This document shows positions 34,824 through 43,998 of a stretch of DNA of 64,000 bases, in pieces. Location: assembly GCA_910584265.1 (NCBI GenBank), contig CAJTZE010000013.1:1-64000 (forward strand), read 5' to 3'. The notes beneath the pieces were generated by a model that had not been told where the DNA came from, ran no database searches, and saw only the letters and a list, made by a program, of their open reading frames with translations. Both the position numbers and the translations under genes were made by a program. Source of the stretch: an uncultured Dorea sp. (lineage in GTDB: Bacteria > Bacillota > Clostridia > Lachnospirales > Lachnospiraceae). Position 1 is the stretch's first letter. Each line of letters opens with the position of its first letter.

Positions 34824-35576
34824 TTATACATCAAGAAAAGCGTCCTCCAAATGATACATCAAAATAGACAAAACTGCAAGCCCCGCTGTTTCTGTCCTTA
34901 AAATCCGCCTTCCAAGTGTAATCTCCTTCGCTCCCGCTTCTGCCGCCCGGCACACTTCTTCCTTCTCAAAGCCGCCCTCCGGACCGATAAAGATTCCAAC
35001 CGACTGTCCCGGCTTTATCTCTTCCATCACCTGTCTGGTATGTTCCATTCCCGCCGCCAGCTCGTAAGGAATCAGCACGATATCCAGTTCCTCTGCCATG
35101 CTCAGGGCTTCCTGAAATCCCACCACCCGGCTTACAGCCGGAACTCTTCCTCTTCCCGACTGTTTAGCCGCGCCTCTGGCAATCTCATTCCAGCGGGCCG
35201 TTCTTTTCTCTGCCTTTTTCTCATCCAGCCTGACCACACAGCGCTTCATAGCGGTTGGAACCACCTGATATACTCCAAGCTCTACCGCCTTCTGGATGAT
35301 CCATTCCATCTTATCGCCCTTGGGAAGTCCCTGAAACAGATAAATCTTAGAAACAGGCTCCGTATCTGATGCTTCTTCCTCCAGAATCTCCAGCACTGCC
35401 CGATCCTTCTCATAACTGTCCACCCGGCACAAAAACATATGATTATCCCCGTCACTGACAGATACCTGCTCTCCCTGCTTCATACGGAGGACATTCCTCA
35501 TATGATTCACATCCGAGCCTTCTATATAAATATAGGGCTTCTTCACCTGATCCGTTGTCACAAAAAAATGCTGCAT
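34824..35576 (-). CDS. rsmE: 16S rRNA m3U1498 methyltransferase
   Basis: A SPOUT methyltransferase acting on U1498 of 16S rRNA. Its 250 residues have an N-terminal PUA-like domain (MQHFFVTTDQVKKPYIYIEG, DVNHMRNVLRMKQGEQ) and the knotted SAM domain with FIGPEGGFEKEEV and LGRRILRTETAGLAVLS, the family signature. It is followed at its upstream side by prmA, a common pairing. Confidence 0.95.
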   Translation of the reverse strand: MQHFFVTTDQVKKPYIYIEGSDVNHMRNVLRMKQGEQVSVSDGDNHMFLCRVDSYEKDRAVLEILEEEASDTEPVSKIYLFQGLPKGDKMEWIIQKAVELGVYQVVPTAMKRCVVRLDEKKAEKRTARWNEIARGAAKQSGRGRVPAVSRVVGFQEALSMAEELDIVLIPYELAAGMEHTRQVMEEIKPGQSVGIFIGPEGGFEKEEVCRAAEAGAKEITLGRRILRTETAGLAVLSILMYHLEDAFLDV

Positions 35577-35617
35577 CCTTCCACCTATTCTCTTACAATT
35601 CTATCCGCAGTCTTCTG

Positions 35618-36571
35618 CTAACTCTTTCTGGCCGTCACCGATACCCATTCTCCCTGACGGGTTACCTCCAGTACCTCAAAGCCTGCTGCTTTTACGGCAT
35701 CCACCACTGTCTCTTCCTTATCATCAATAATCCCGCTGGTAATGTAAATGCCGCCTCTCTTTAGATGCTCCCGGACCACAGGCGTCAAGGGCACCAGCAC
35801 ATCCGCCAGAATATTAGCCGCCACAATGTCAAATCTGCCATACCCTGCCTTCTCCTGCACCTCTTTATCATCAATGATATTTCCGATCATCACCTCATAC
35901 TGCTGCCGTCCAATGCCGTTTGCTTCCATATTTTCATGGGAAGCAGTAATTGCACAGGGATCCAGATCTGTCCCCACGGAATATGCCGCTCCGAATTTCA
36001 GCGCCAGCATTCCCAGAATTCCGCTTCCGCATCCCACGTCCAGGAACACCGTCTGATCCGTTACATACTTCTTAAGCTGGCGGATGCACAGCTGGGTAGT
36101 CTCATGCATCCCTGTACCGAAAGCCGTTCCCGGGTCGATATGGATAATCATCTTATCCTCATCCTCCGGTGTAACCTCCTCCCAGGAAGGAATGATCAGC
36201 ACATCATCAATGGTAAACTGATGGAAATACTTCTTCCAGTTATTGATCCAGTCCACATCCTCTGTCTGGGACTCTTCAATCTCTGCCGCTCCCACATTCA
36301 TATAGGTGCCGATTTCTGCAAGCTCATCCCTTACAGCGGCAAGCACAGACTCCTTGTCCTCATCCTCCTCCAGATAGAAGCTGATATAAGCTGTTCCATC
36401 ATCCTCCCCGAACTCCGGCAGGATATCCACAAACATCTGCTCCTTATCCTGAGCGGTAAGAGGCACCTTGTCCTCAATCTCCACCCCCTGGATCCCAAGC
36501 TCCATCAGGCTGCCACAGACCATGTCCTCCGCCTCTGTCGTTGTTTTTATTCTAAATTTATTCCATTTCAT
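35618..36571 (-). CDS. prmA: Ribosomal protein L11 methyltransferase
   Basis: It trimethylates lysines of ribosomal protein L11. The start at 36571 is 6 bases after GAGGTG and gives 317 residues. The SAM motif is FLDVGCGSGILGMLALKFGA, followed by GTDLDPCAITASHENMEANG and DIVAANILADVLVPL (the NIxA-type motif). The N-terminal substrate-binding domain MKWNKFRIKTTTEAED is intact. It precedes rsmE by about 40 bases and is probably co-transcribed with it. Confidence 0.95.
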   Translation of the reverse strand: MKWNKFRIKTTTEAEDMVCGSLMELGIQGVEIEDKVPLTAQDKEQMFVDILPEFGEDDGTAYISFYLEEDEDKESVLAAVRDELAEIGTYMNVGAAEIEESQTEDVDWINNWKKYFHQFTIDDVLIIPSWEEVTPEDEDKMIIHIDPGTAFGTGMHETTQLCIRQLKKYVTDQTVFLDVGCGSGILGMLALKFGAAYSVGTDLDPCAITASHENMEANGIGRQQYEVMIGNIIDDKEVQEKAGYGRFDIVAANILADVLVPLTPVVREHLKRGGIYITSGIIDDKEETVVDAVKAAGFEVLEVTRQGEWVSVTARKS

Positions 36572-36648
36572 ACATTTCACCTCTTAAAAAATCAACCAAT
36601 CGAAGCTCCCGTCACCGTTATCCATCTTAACATATCACCCGGAAATGC

Positions 36649-37341
36649 TCAATGTACTTTTTCATAAATGCCGCAGACCTTCAGCCTGTCTCCCCGTACC
36701 TGAAATTTGATTTCCATTCCCGCATAGGTCATGCCGTATACCCTGTCCGGGTCAACCTGATAAGCGGGTCTTGGATCCTGCATCAGAAGCTCCTCCAATA
36801 TCCGTCTCTTGTCCTGCGGAACCATCCTCAGCTGTTCATCCGGAATTTCTACCAGAAGCCTCCTATCCTTCACCCGGCCTGCAAATCCATCCGCAGCGCC
36901 TTCCCTGGCCTCTACATAGGGCAGATAGGGCTTAATATCATAAACCGGCGTTCCATCCAGCATATCCACTCCCCGCACACAGAGCACAGTTCCCTGATTC
37001 CTGCTCTGCTCCACAGACACCAGCTCAGCCAGAGACAGCCCCACCGGATTCGGGCGGAAGGGAGACCGGGTTGCAAATACGCCCATGCGCTGGTTCCCGC
37101 CCAGTCTCGGGGGCCGCACCATCGGCTGCCATTCCCGCTCCGGCACCTGCGAAAATCCCCAGATAATCCACAAATGCGAATATGCTTCTATCCCCCTGAG
37201 GGCATCCGGATTCCGGTATTCCGGTTCAAATACAATCCTTCCCTCTGCGTCTGCCAGACCGCTCTGTCTGGGAATTCCAAATTTCTCCGGGAAATCCGTA
37301 CGTATCACGGCAATCTTTTTCAGTAACAGTTCATCTCTCAT
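36649..37341 (-). CDS. trmO: tRNA t6A37 N6-methyltransferase TrmO (TsaA family)
   Basis: It methylates t6A37 of tRNA-Thr to m6t6A. Its 230 residues include KKIAVIRTDFPEKFGIPRQ, EAYSHLWIIWGFSQ, RMGVFATRSPFRPNPVGLSL (the family signature) and GTPVYDIKPYLPYVE. A C-terminal extension of about 70 residues is usual for longer members. The start at 37341 follows GGGAG; an upstream start at 37362 would come before that site. With mtaB, it is the second t6A37-modifying enzyme in this window. Confidence 0.9.
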   Translation of the reverse strand: MRDELLLKKIAVIRTDFPEKFGIPRQSGLADAEGRIVFEPEYRNPDALRGIEAYSHLWIIWGFSQVPEREWQPMVRPPRLGGNQRMGVFATRSPFRPNPVGLSLAELVSVEQSRNQGTVLCVRGVDMLDGTPVYDIKPYLPYVEAREGAADGFAGRVKDRRLLVEIPDEQLRMVPQDKRRILEELLMQDPRPAYQVDPDRVYGMTYAGMEIKFQVRGDRLKVCGIYEKVH

Positions 37342-37524
37342 AGCTGCTCTCCCAATCCCCAATACTTTTCTCCATTATCTCACAACCCCTTCCGGATGTA
37401 TAGAGCAAAAGACAAGACTGCAAAATGCTTGACATTTAGCAGGAAATCCAGCAAAATAAAAGCGGAAGCTTTAAAAGAGCCGATTCATAAAACAAATGAG
37501 AAATGAGAGCAGGAGGAAAAGAAA

Positions 37525-38190
37525 GTGGCAAAATTTTGTACAAAATGCGGCAGGGAATTAACAGCGGGGATTAAATTCTGCCCCGGATGCGGAGCACCGA
37601 TTCCGGTAGGAACCGTGAACCCAGAGCCCGCACCTTCGCAGGACGGAATGCCTGCCTATGGAGGAATGCAGAAAGCCGCAGGCGATATGTATGCCCCGAT
37701 GGGAGCACCGGCAGCAAAGACAAAGCCAAGGATACCGTTCCTGGCGGCAGGAGCCGCAGTAATTATCATAGCCCTTTTTATTGTAGTAAGGCTCATGTCC
37801 GGAGGCGGTTACAAGAAACCCATCGAGAATCTGGAAAAGGGTATGAACAAGCAGGATGTCAAACTGATCAGCAGCGCATTTGCCAGCGGAGAAGTTCCTG
37901 ATTCAGAAATCCTGGATATCTTCGAGGAGCTCGGCGGCTTTGTAGATTACAAAGTAGAAATCGACATTATCGGCGAACAGAAAATTCCAAAACAGGATAT
38001 CGAATATGTTCTTTCGGAAGAATACGATGTAGACGAGGTTTATGCAAGTAGTGCATCCGCGGCATATGCCCTTGACCTTAACATGTCAATATCCATGGGC
38101 GATTACAGCGATTCGGATACCGAAACAATTCCAGTGGCAAAGATTAACGGCAAGTGGGTAATCCCAGCAGATCTATACGATTTATTTTAA
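37525..38190 (+). CDS. Zinc-ribbon membrane protein
   Basis: A 221-residue protein starting with GTG after GGAGGAAAAGAAA. The N-terminus is a zinc ribbon (CTKCGRELTAGIKFCPGCG), followed by a proline/alanine-rich linker, one transmembrane helix (AAGAAVIIIALFIVVRLM) and an extracytoplasmic or cytoplasmic domain of about 120 residues that resembles DUF4878/lumazine-binding-like folds (PIENLEKGMNKQDVKLISSAF). The function is unknown. Its stop codon overlaps that of the convergent nfo gene in a shared TTTAAA. Confidence 0.8.
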   Translation: MAKFCTKCGRELTAGIKFCPGCGAPIPVGTVNPEPAPSQDGMPAYGGMQKAAGDMYAPMGAPAAKTKPRIPFLAAGAAVIIIALFIVVRLMSGGGYKKPIENLEKGMNKQDVKLISSAFASGEVPDSEILDIFEELGGFVDYKVEIDIIGEQKIPKQDIEYVLSEEYDVDEVYASSASAAYALDLNMSISMGDYSDSDTETIPVAKINGKWVIPADLYDLF

Positions 38191-39032
38191 ACCGGCGGGG
38201 AGATGCCAAGCTCTTTTCGGAGCATGGCAATCTCCCTTTTATGTCCTTCCTCATCAAACGGCGTCTCCAGATAGAAGGGCAGCTCTCTTAACGCAGAATG
38301 TGTGATAACGCGCAGCAACGCATCCAGCCCTATCTCTCCTTCTCCAATAGCCGCATGACGATCTTTATGAGAGCCCAGCGGCATCATGCTGTCATTTAAG
38401 TGAACCGCTCTTAAGAGCGGCAGACCAAGCACACAGTCAAATTCCTCCAACACCCCGTCCAGATCATGGACAATATCGTATCCCGCGGCAAATATATGGC
38501 AGGTATCCAGACAGATGCCGATCTTCTCCGGACAACGCACCCCGTCTCTAATTGCCTTTAGCTCCTCAAAGGCCGCTCCTATTTCCGTACCCTTTCCGCT
38601 CATGGTCTCTAACAGTACCATAATATTCTGATCTTCCGCCACCGCTTGATCTAAACCCTTGATAATATTCCGGATTCCGGCTTCTACGCCGATTCCCGTA
38701 TGACTGCCCGGATGGAATACCAGATTCTCAATGCCAAGGGCATCCATTCTCCTGATATCCTCCCGGATCACCATATTGGCAAATTCATAGGTTTTCTCAT
38801 TTGCACTTGCAAGGTTCATGGTATAAGGCGCATGGGCAAGCAGCGGCCCGAATTGATGCTTTGTCCGGATATCCTGAAACGCGGCAATCTCTGCATCCTC
38901 GTATGCCCTATAGTTCGAGCCCCTTGGATTGCGGCTGAAAATCTGCATGGTATCCGCCTCCATTGCCACAACATGTTCCGCCGTTTTTGCAAGTCCTCCT
39001 GCAATAGACATATGTGCTCCAATCGTCAGCAT
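38187..39032 (-). CDS. nfo: Endonuclease IV (AP endonuclease)
   Basis: It cleaves DNA at abasic sites in base-excision repair. The start at 39032 is 8 bases after GGGAGG and gives 281 residues. Metal ligands fall in GAHMSIAGGL, NLVFHPGSHTG, ETMSGKGTEIG, ICLDTCHIFAAGYD and HLNDSMMPLGSHKDRHAAIGEG, the complete three-zinc set. It is convergent with the zinc-ribbon gene. Confidence 0.96.
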   Translation of the reverse strand: MLTIGAHMSIAGGLAKTAEHVVAMEADTMQIFSRNPRGSNYRAYEDAEIAAFQDIRTKHQFGPLLAHAPYTMNLASANEKTYEFANMVIREDIRRMDALGIENLVFHPGSHTGIGVEAGIRNIIKGLDQAVAEDQNIMVLLETMSGKGTEIGAAFEELKAIRDGVRCPEKIGICLDTCHIFAAGYDIVHDLDGVLEEFDCVLGLPLLRAVHLNDSMMPLGSHKDRHAAIGEGEIGLDALLRVITHSALRELPFYLETPFDEEGHKREIAMLRKELGISPPV

Positions 39033-39195
39033 AATTACTTCCTCCCATCTTACCCTCAACCGTACAAGGGAATCTATCTATAAATAACAGACTGTATTCC
39101 AAATTATCTGTATTATACACATTATACACAGGTTTTGACCTAATGAAAATAGATAAAATGACAAACTCCAGCCCGCCTCACATTTACCGCAACAC

Positions 39196-39227
39196 AAAAA
39201 AGCGCCCCTGTCTGACAGAGAGCGCCC
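39196..39227 (-). terminator. Rho-independent terminator
   Basis: On the minus strand GCGC-TCTCTGTC-A-GACAGGGG-GCGC forms a long stem with G-U pairs and one bulge, followed by TTTTTTGTG. It lies about 30 bases beyond the stop of the gene at 39255. Confidence 0.75.
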
Positions 39228-39254
39228 TTTTCCCGCAGTTTTCTTCTTCTGCTG

Positions 39255-39689
39255 TTATAGATATACACGTAGGTTTTTCATAAATTCTTCTTCTGCCCGG
39301 ATAATCTTTGCGGCCAGATCCAGTGCTTCCTTCGATGCTTCCTGATTCTGATTCCGGCATTCACTGATAGACTGGATTCCCATGTTACACCCATCCATCA
39401 GAAGCTTTGCTATCTGGCAGTTTCCGCCGTTCATCATCATTTTTACGTCCGTAGTGATCTTGGCAAAGGCTTCTGCCGTAATACTCGGCTGTTTTTCGTG
39501 CTCTCCCTGCTTACGGAGAAGCCCGCCGGATTTCTTTTCCAGCTTCTCATGCTCTTCCTTCGCTTCCAGTATGGTATGCTCCAGCATCTCGTCCTGCACA
39601 TATTCTAAAATCTGACCCATGCTGTTTAACGCCATTTTGCAGCCAGAGCTGCATTCCTTCAGCAGCGCTATGGTATGTTCTTCCTTCAT
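39255..39689 (-). CDS. Hypothetical all-helical protein of 144 residues
   Basis: I do not recognise a family with certainty. The start at 39689 follows GAAGGG. The product is predicted to be four long helices with a charged region (LEAKEEHEKLEKKSGG) and three scattered cysteines, which resembles ferritin-like or four-helix-bundle proteins but lacks an obvious ExxH metal set. It has its own terminator and follows the degV gene on the same strand after about 80 bases. Confidence 0.65.
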   Translation of the reverse strand: MKEEHTIALLKECSSGCKMALNSMGQILEYVQDEMLEHTILEAKEEHEKLEKKSGGLLRKQGEHEKQPSITAEAFAKITTDVKMMMNGGNCQIAKLLMDGCNMGIQSISECRNQNQEASKEALDLAAKIIRAEEEFMKNLRVYL

Positions 39690-39772
39690 TGCTGACCCTT
39701 CTTTCATTTTTTAAGGTAGCATCTGCAATTTCTGGTATTTTATTCTCCAAATCAAAATCTATGATTTCCTAC

Positions 39773-40615
39773 TTATTTAATATACACGATCCCAAAAGCC
39801 CCCGGCCCGATATGCGTCCCAATCGTAGGTCCGATTCCGCGGGTTTTCACCTCGCCAAATTCCATTCCCTTTTTCTGAAGAGACTGGATGAAGGTTATAC
39901 AATTTTTCTTATCATAAGCGTACAGGAAATAAACCGGATAATTCAAATCCGGCGCTTCTTCCTCCAGAATCTTCGCAAGCTGCCTGCATACCTGCTTTAC
40001 GCCGCGCTGTTTTCCGTGCATAACCACCTCTCCTGCTTCATTCACTGCAATGATCGGCTTAATTCCGGCAAGCTTTCCGATTGCCGCTTCGGCCTTGGAC
40101 AATCTTCCGCCTTTATAGAGATACTCCAGCGTATCCAGTCCGGCATAGATGCGGATTCTCGACTTCAGCGCTTCCAGCTCCGCTGCAATCTCCTCTGCAC
40201 CTGCACCCTGATCCCGCATCCTCACAGCCCTGTCAGCCAGCATACGGATTCCGAGGGTTGCACTCTTACTGTCGATGATAAATATATCATCATACTCCGC
40301 CATATCCTTTGCCAGCGCCGCACTCTGAATAGTTCCGCTTAACGCCCCGGATATTAGAATCGCAACCACGGAATCTCCCGCTTTCTTTGCCTCCTCAAAA
40401 TACTCGGCAAATACCGCCGGAGAAGGCTGGGAGGTCTTAGGAAATGTATCTTCCCCTATCAGCTTCTCAAAAAACTCCTCCTTGGAAAGCTCCACTCCAT
40501 CTGCATACTGCTCCTCCCCAAATGCAATCGTCATAGGAATGCAGGTAATCTGTCTCTTTTCTATTTCTGCCATTGAATAATCCGCTGTAGAATCTACAAT
40601 AATCCGAACTGCCAT
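39773..40615 (-). CDS. DegV family fatty-acid-binding protein
   Basis: A FakB-like protein that binds acyl chains for fatty acid kinase. Its 280 residues contain MAVRIIVDSTADYSMAEIE, TSQPSPAVFAEYFEEAKKAGD, VVAILISGALSGTIQSAA (the acyl-carboxylate-binding serine region), IIDSKSATLGIRML and GPTIGTHIGPGAFGIVY. The start at 40615 follows GAGG. There is no FakA partner nearby, which is normal. Confidence 0.93.
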   Translation of the reverse strand: MAVRIIVDSTADYSMAEIEKRQITCIPMTIAFGEEQYADGVELSKEEFFEKLIGEDTFPKTSQPSPAVFAEYFEEAKKAGDSVVAILISGALSGTIQSAALAKDMAEYDDIFIIDSKSATLGIRMLADRAVRMRDQGAGAEEIAAELEALKSRIRIYAGLDTLEYLYKGGRLSKAEAAIGKLAGIKPIIAVNEAGEVVMHGKQRGVKQVCRQLAKILEEEAPDLNYPVYFLYAYDKKNCITFIQSLQKKGMEFGEVKTRGIGPTIGTHIGPGAFGIVYIK

Positions 40616-40761
40616 CTTGGTCATCCTCTTCTTTCAAAAAATGTTTTCTCAAATGTTGACTTATCAACTTGTTTCATTTACTATAGCAGTAGCTTACCGC
40701 AAAATCAACCCTTTTAACAAAATTTCCACCTCTGCGGCTAAATTCAGAAGGAGACTCACAT

Positions 40762-41220
40762 ATGGACGATAGTTTTGAGCAGCTGACCAGCGGCGTTACC
40801 AGAATTTACAAAAGCATCCAGAAAATTAAGCGGCTCCACATGGACCCCATCGGCCTGAAGGGAACCCATGTCATGTGCATCCACTATCTCTACACCCATC
40901 CGGAGGGTCTCTCCGGCACAGAGCTCTGTGCAAAATGCAGAGAAGACAAATCCGGTATCTCCCGCATTTTGTCTGATTTGGAAGCATCCCGCATGATTTA
41001 CTATCATGATGCAGGAAATGGTAAGAAATACCGGGCAAAGGCATTTCTCACGGAAGAGGGCAGAGCCTACGGCGCCAGGATAAACACCTATATTGAACAC
41101 GCTGTTGCCGCCGGGGGGAACGGCCTTGATGCATCAGACAGGGAGGTCTTTTACCGGGTGCTGTTTACCATTGCTGATAATCTGGATGAGCTTTGCAATA
41201 AAATAGAAAAGAGAGGATAG
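40762..41220 (+). CDS. MarR family transcriptional regulator
   Basis: A 152-residue winged-helix regulator: GTELCAKCREDKSGISRILSDLEA is the recognition helix region, and KKYRAKAFLTEEGRAYG the wing. It starts after AGAAGGAG and its stop lies only 3 bases before the ATG of the iron-dependent dehydrogenase. It probably controls this two-gene operon in response to a small molecule. A CAKC pair in the helix-turn-helix could allow redox sensing, as in some MarR proteins. Confidence 0.9.
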   Translation: MDDSFEQLTSGVTRIYKSIQKIKRLHMDPIGLKGTHVMCIHYLYTHPEGLSGTELCAKCREDKSGISRILSDLEASRMIYYHDAGNGKKYRAKAFLTEEGRAYGARINTYIEHAVAAGGNGLDASDREVFYRVLFTIADNLDELCNKIEKRG

Positions 41221-41223
41221 ACC

Positions 41224-42423
41224 ATGAATAGATTCAGAAAAATATACTGCCGTACATTTCAAACAGCCTTTAAGCTTGCGCTTCCATTTCTGCCCTACCG
41301 CAAGCCGCAGATTGTGGGAAGTGTAAAGGAAATTCCCGATATTATCCGCGGAAACAATAAGCACCGTGTACTGATCATTACTGATTCCATTATCCGCGGG
41401 CTCGGCCTGATCTCCCGTCTGGAAAGGACGCTGAGTAAAAGCGGGATTCCCTATGCTGTTTACGATAAAACCGTTGCCAATCCGACCACCGCTAATGTTG
41501 CAGAGGCGCTGGACATTTATCATGAAAATAGCTGCGATGCCATCATCGGCTTCGGCGGCGGTTCCAGTATGGACTGCGCCAAGGCGGTAGGCGCAAGAGC
41601 CGTTAAGCCAAAGCAGTCCCTCTCTCAGATGAAGGGCATCCTGAAGGTAAGGAAACGCCTTCCGCTTCTAATCGCCATTCCAACCACCGCCGGAACCGGA
41701 AGCGAGACCACTCTGGCCGCCGTTATCACAGATTCCGAGACAAGGCACAAATACGCCATCAATGATTTCCCTCTGATCCCCAGATACGCTGTGCTGGATC
41801 CGAAGGTAACCTTAAGCCTTCCGCCGTCTATCACTGCCGCCACGGGAATGGATGCATTAACCCACGCGGTAGAGGCCTATATCGGAAGATCTACCACGAT
41901 CAGCACCAGACGGGATGCCATCCGCGCAGTGGAATTGATTTTCAGCAATATTGACACCGTTTACAGCGACGGAGGCAATGTAAATGCAAGAAGAGATATG
42001 CTTCATGCCTCCTTCTATGCAGGCTGTGCATTTACCAAATCCTATGTAGGCTACGTGCATGCCGTCGCGCACTCACTGGGAGGCGAGTACAATACAGCCC
42101 ACGGACTTGCCAACGCCGTCCTTCTGCCCTTTGTTCTGGAGGCCTATGGGAGTGCTGTCCACAAGAAGCTCCACAAGCTGGCAATTGCCGCAGGCATTGC
42201 AGACAAAGCCACTCCCCATGCCATAGCGGCTGAGCTGTTCATTGACGCTGTCCGTGATATGAAATGCCGGTTCGGCATCGGGGATACCATAGAAGAAATC
42301 AGGGAAGAGGACATTCCAAAGCTTGCGCGTTATGCAGACAAAGAGGCTAATCCCCTCTACCCGGTTCCGATTCTCATGAACGCAAAGGAGCTGGAATACT
42401 TTTACCGGTTATTGATGGAATAA
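41224..42423 (+). CDS. Iron-containing alcohol dehydrogenase
   Basis: A group III dehydrogenase of 399 residues. The nucleotide motif is GFGGGSSMDCAKAVGARA, followed by IPTTAGTGSETTLAAVI. Iron ligands lie in GMDALTHAVEAYIG, VGYVHAVAHSLGGEYNTAHG. The N-terminal extension RKIYCRTFQTAFKLALPFLPYRKPQIV is typical of a Lachnospiraceae subgroup. The natural substrate is unknown. Translation is coupled to the MarR gene. Confidence 0.92.
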   Translation: MNRFRKIYCRTFQTAFKLALPFLPYRKPQIVGSVKEIPDIIRGNNKHRVLIITDSIIRGLGLISRLERTLSKSGIPYAVYDKTVANPTTANVAEALDIYHENSCDAIIGFGGGSSMDCAKAVGARAVKPKQSLSQMKGILKVRKRLPLLIAIPTTAGTGSETTLAAVITDSETRHKYAINDFPLIPRYAVLDPKVTLSLPPSITAATGMDALTHAVEAYIGRSTTISTRRDAIRAVELIFSNIDTVYSDGGNVNARRDMLHASFYAGCAFTKSYVGYVHAVAHSLGGEYNTAHGLANAVLLPFVLEAYGSAVHKKLHKLAIAAGIADKATPHAIAAELFIDAVRDMKCRFGIGDTIEEIREEDIPKLARYADKEANPLYPVPILMNAKELEYFYRLLME

Positions 42424-42468
42424 GCGGTAAAGGCCTTTCTCCCAAACCCAGAAAAATAATTTTCCGTC

Positions 42469-42497
42469 TTGTGAACAAGCCTTTTATCCAGTATAAT
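42469..42497 (+). promoter_or_regulatory. Promoter of the NSS symporter gene
   Basis: A -35 TTGTGA (42469-42474), a 17-base spacer and a perfect -10 TATAAT (42492-42497). Transcription would start near 42504, leaving a 30-base leader. Confidence 0.7.
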
Positions 42498-42536
42498 ATA
42501 AAAGATACATTTATATACAGGAAGAGAGGAATATAT

Positions 42537-43937
42537 ATGAGTCACAATTCAACACACAAACGCAGCAGCTTTACCGGTTCCATCGGATTCGTTATGGCGG
42601 CTGCCGGAAGCGCCGTAGGTCTTGGAAATATCTGGCGTTTCCCATATCTGGCAGCGAAAAACGGCGGAGGGACCTTTATCTTTGTCTATATCATTCTTGC
42701 ATTAACCTTTGGATTTGCACTTCTGACCACGGAGATTGCCATTGGACGCAAGACAAAGCAGGGTCCCCTTACCGCATACAGCGTATTAAATAAAAAGTTT
42801 GCATGTACCGGGCTTTTTGCATGGCTGGTTCCGGTTATCATTCTTCCATATTACTGCACGATCGGCGGCTGGGTACTGAAGTATTTGTTTGCTTATATCA
42901 CCGGAGACGGTGCAAACGCCGCCGCAGACGGCTATTTTACCGGGCACATTACCAGCCAGTGGTCACCGATCATCTGGCTTATCATCTACCTTGGCCTGAC
43001 AGCCTTTGTTGTGTTCAGCGGGGTGAATAAGGGAATCGAGAAATACAGCAAGATCATCATGCCGATCCTGATCGTACTGATTCTCGGCATTTCCTTCTTC
43101 TCTCTCACTCTGAACCACACTGACGCTGAGGGAGTTACCAGAACCGGGCTGGAGGGCTTAAAGATTTATCTTGTTCCAAGCTTTGCCGGCATGACGCTGA
43201 AGGGCTTTTTTTCACTGCTTATGGATGCCGTAGGACAGCTGTTTTTCTCTATCAGCGTCGCTATGGGTATCATGGTAGCCTACGGCTCCTATGTAAAGGA
43301 CGATGTGAACCTGATGAAGTCTATCAATCAGATTGAGTTCTTCGACACTCTGGTTGCTATGCTGGCAGGTCTGATGATCATTCCTGCAGTATTTACCTTT
43401 ATGGGCGTGGAAGGCATGTCAGCAGGCCCCGGCCTGATGTTCGTATCGCTGCCAAAGGTATTTGATGCCATGGGATCGATTGGTATTTTTATCGGAATCC
43501 TGTTTTTCCTGATGGTTTCTTTTGCCGCTGTTACCTCTTCTGTATCCGTTCTGGAGGCAATCGTATCAGGCATTATGGACAAATGGAAATTCTCACGGAA
43601 GAAAAGCACCGCCCTGGCAACGGCCTACGCCCTTATTGTCGGTATTATCGTGTGCCTGGGCTACAATATCTTCTACTTTGAGTATGAGCTGCCGAACGGC
43701 TCTATAGCACAGATTCTGGACATCATGGATTATCTCAGCAATAATATCATGATGCCGCTTGTTGCTATTTTGACCTGTATCCTGATCGGCTGGATCGTAA
43801 AGCCGGACACCATCATCAGCGAGGTAACAAAGAACGGTGAAAAGTTCGGACGCAGGGGATTATATATTGCTATGATCAAATTCATTACTCCTGTGTTCCT
43901 TATCATTCTGCTTCTGCAGTCACTCGGCATCATCTAG
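42537..43937 (+). CDS. Sodium-dependent amino-acid symporter (NSS family)
   Basis: A Na+-coupled transporter related to MhsT and TnaT. The start at 42537 follows AGAGAGGAA and gives 466 residues. The first helix carries the sodium and substrate motif GFVMAAAGSAVGLGNIWRFPYL with GGGTF, and helix 6 carries SLLMDAVGQLFFSISVAMG. About 11 helices can be counted, the usual bacterial number. The substrate is probably a hydrophobic or aromatic amino acid. Confidence 0.93.
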   Translation: MSHNSTHKRSSFTGSIGFVMAAAGSAVGLGNIWRFPYLAAKNGGGTFIFVYIILALTFGFALLTTEIAIGRKTKQGPLTAYSVLNKKFACTGLFAWLVPVIILPYYCTIGGWVLKYLFAYITGDGANAAADGYFTGHITSQWSPIIWLIIYLGLTAFVVFSGVNKGIEKYSKIIMPILIVLILGISFFSLTLNHTDAEGVTRTGLEGLKIYLVPSFAGMTLKGFFSLLMDAVGQLFFSISVAMGIMVAYGSYVKDDVNLMKSINQIEFFDTLVAMLAGLMIIPAVFTFMGVEGMSAGPGLMFVSLPKVFDAMGSIGIFIGILFFLMVSFAAVTSSVSVLEAIVSGIMDKWKFSRKKSTALATAYALIVGIIVCLGYNIFYFEYELPNGSIAQILDIMDYLSNNIMMPLVAILTCILIGWIVKPDTIISEVTKNGEKFGRRGLYIAMIKFITPVFLIILLLQSLGII

Positions 43938-43962
43938 GATGCAAAACTTAAAAATATAGACG

Positions 43963-43996
43963 CAAAAAAGGCAGTGCATGCAGGCACTGCCCTTTT
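43963..43996. terminator. Bidirectional terminator between the symporter gene and fbp
   Basis: GGCAGTGC (43970-43977) pairs with GCACTGCC (43984-43991). The stem is flanked by AAAAAA on the left and TTTTT on the right, so it can stop transcription from both convergent genes. Confidence 0.93.
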
Positions 43997-43998
43997 TA

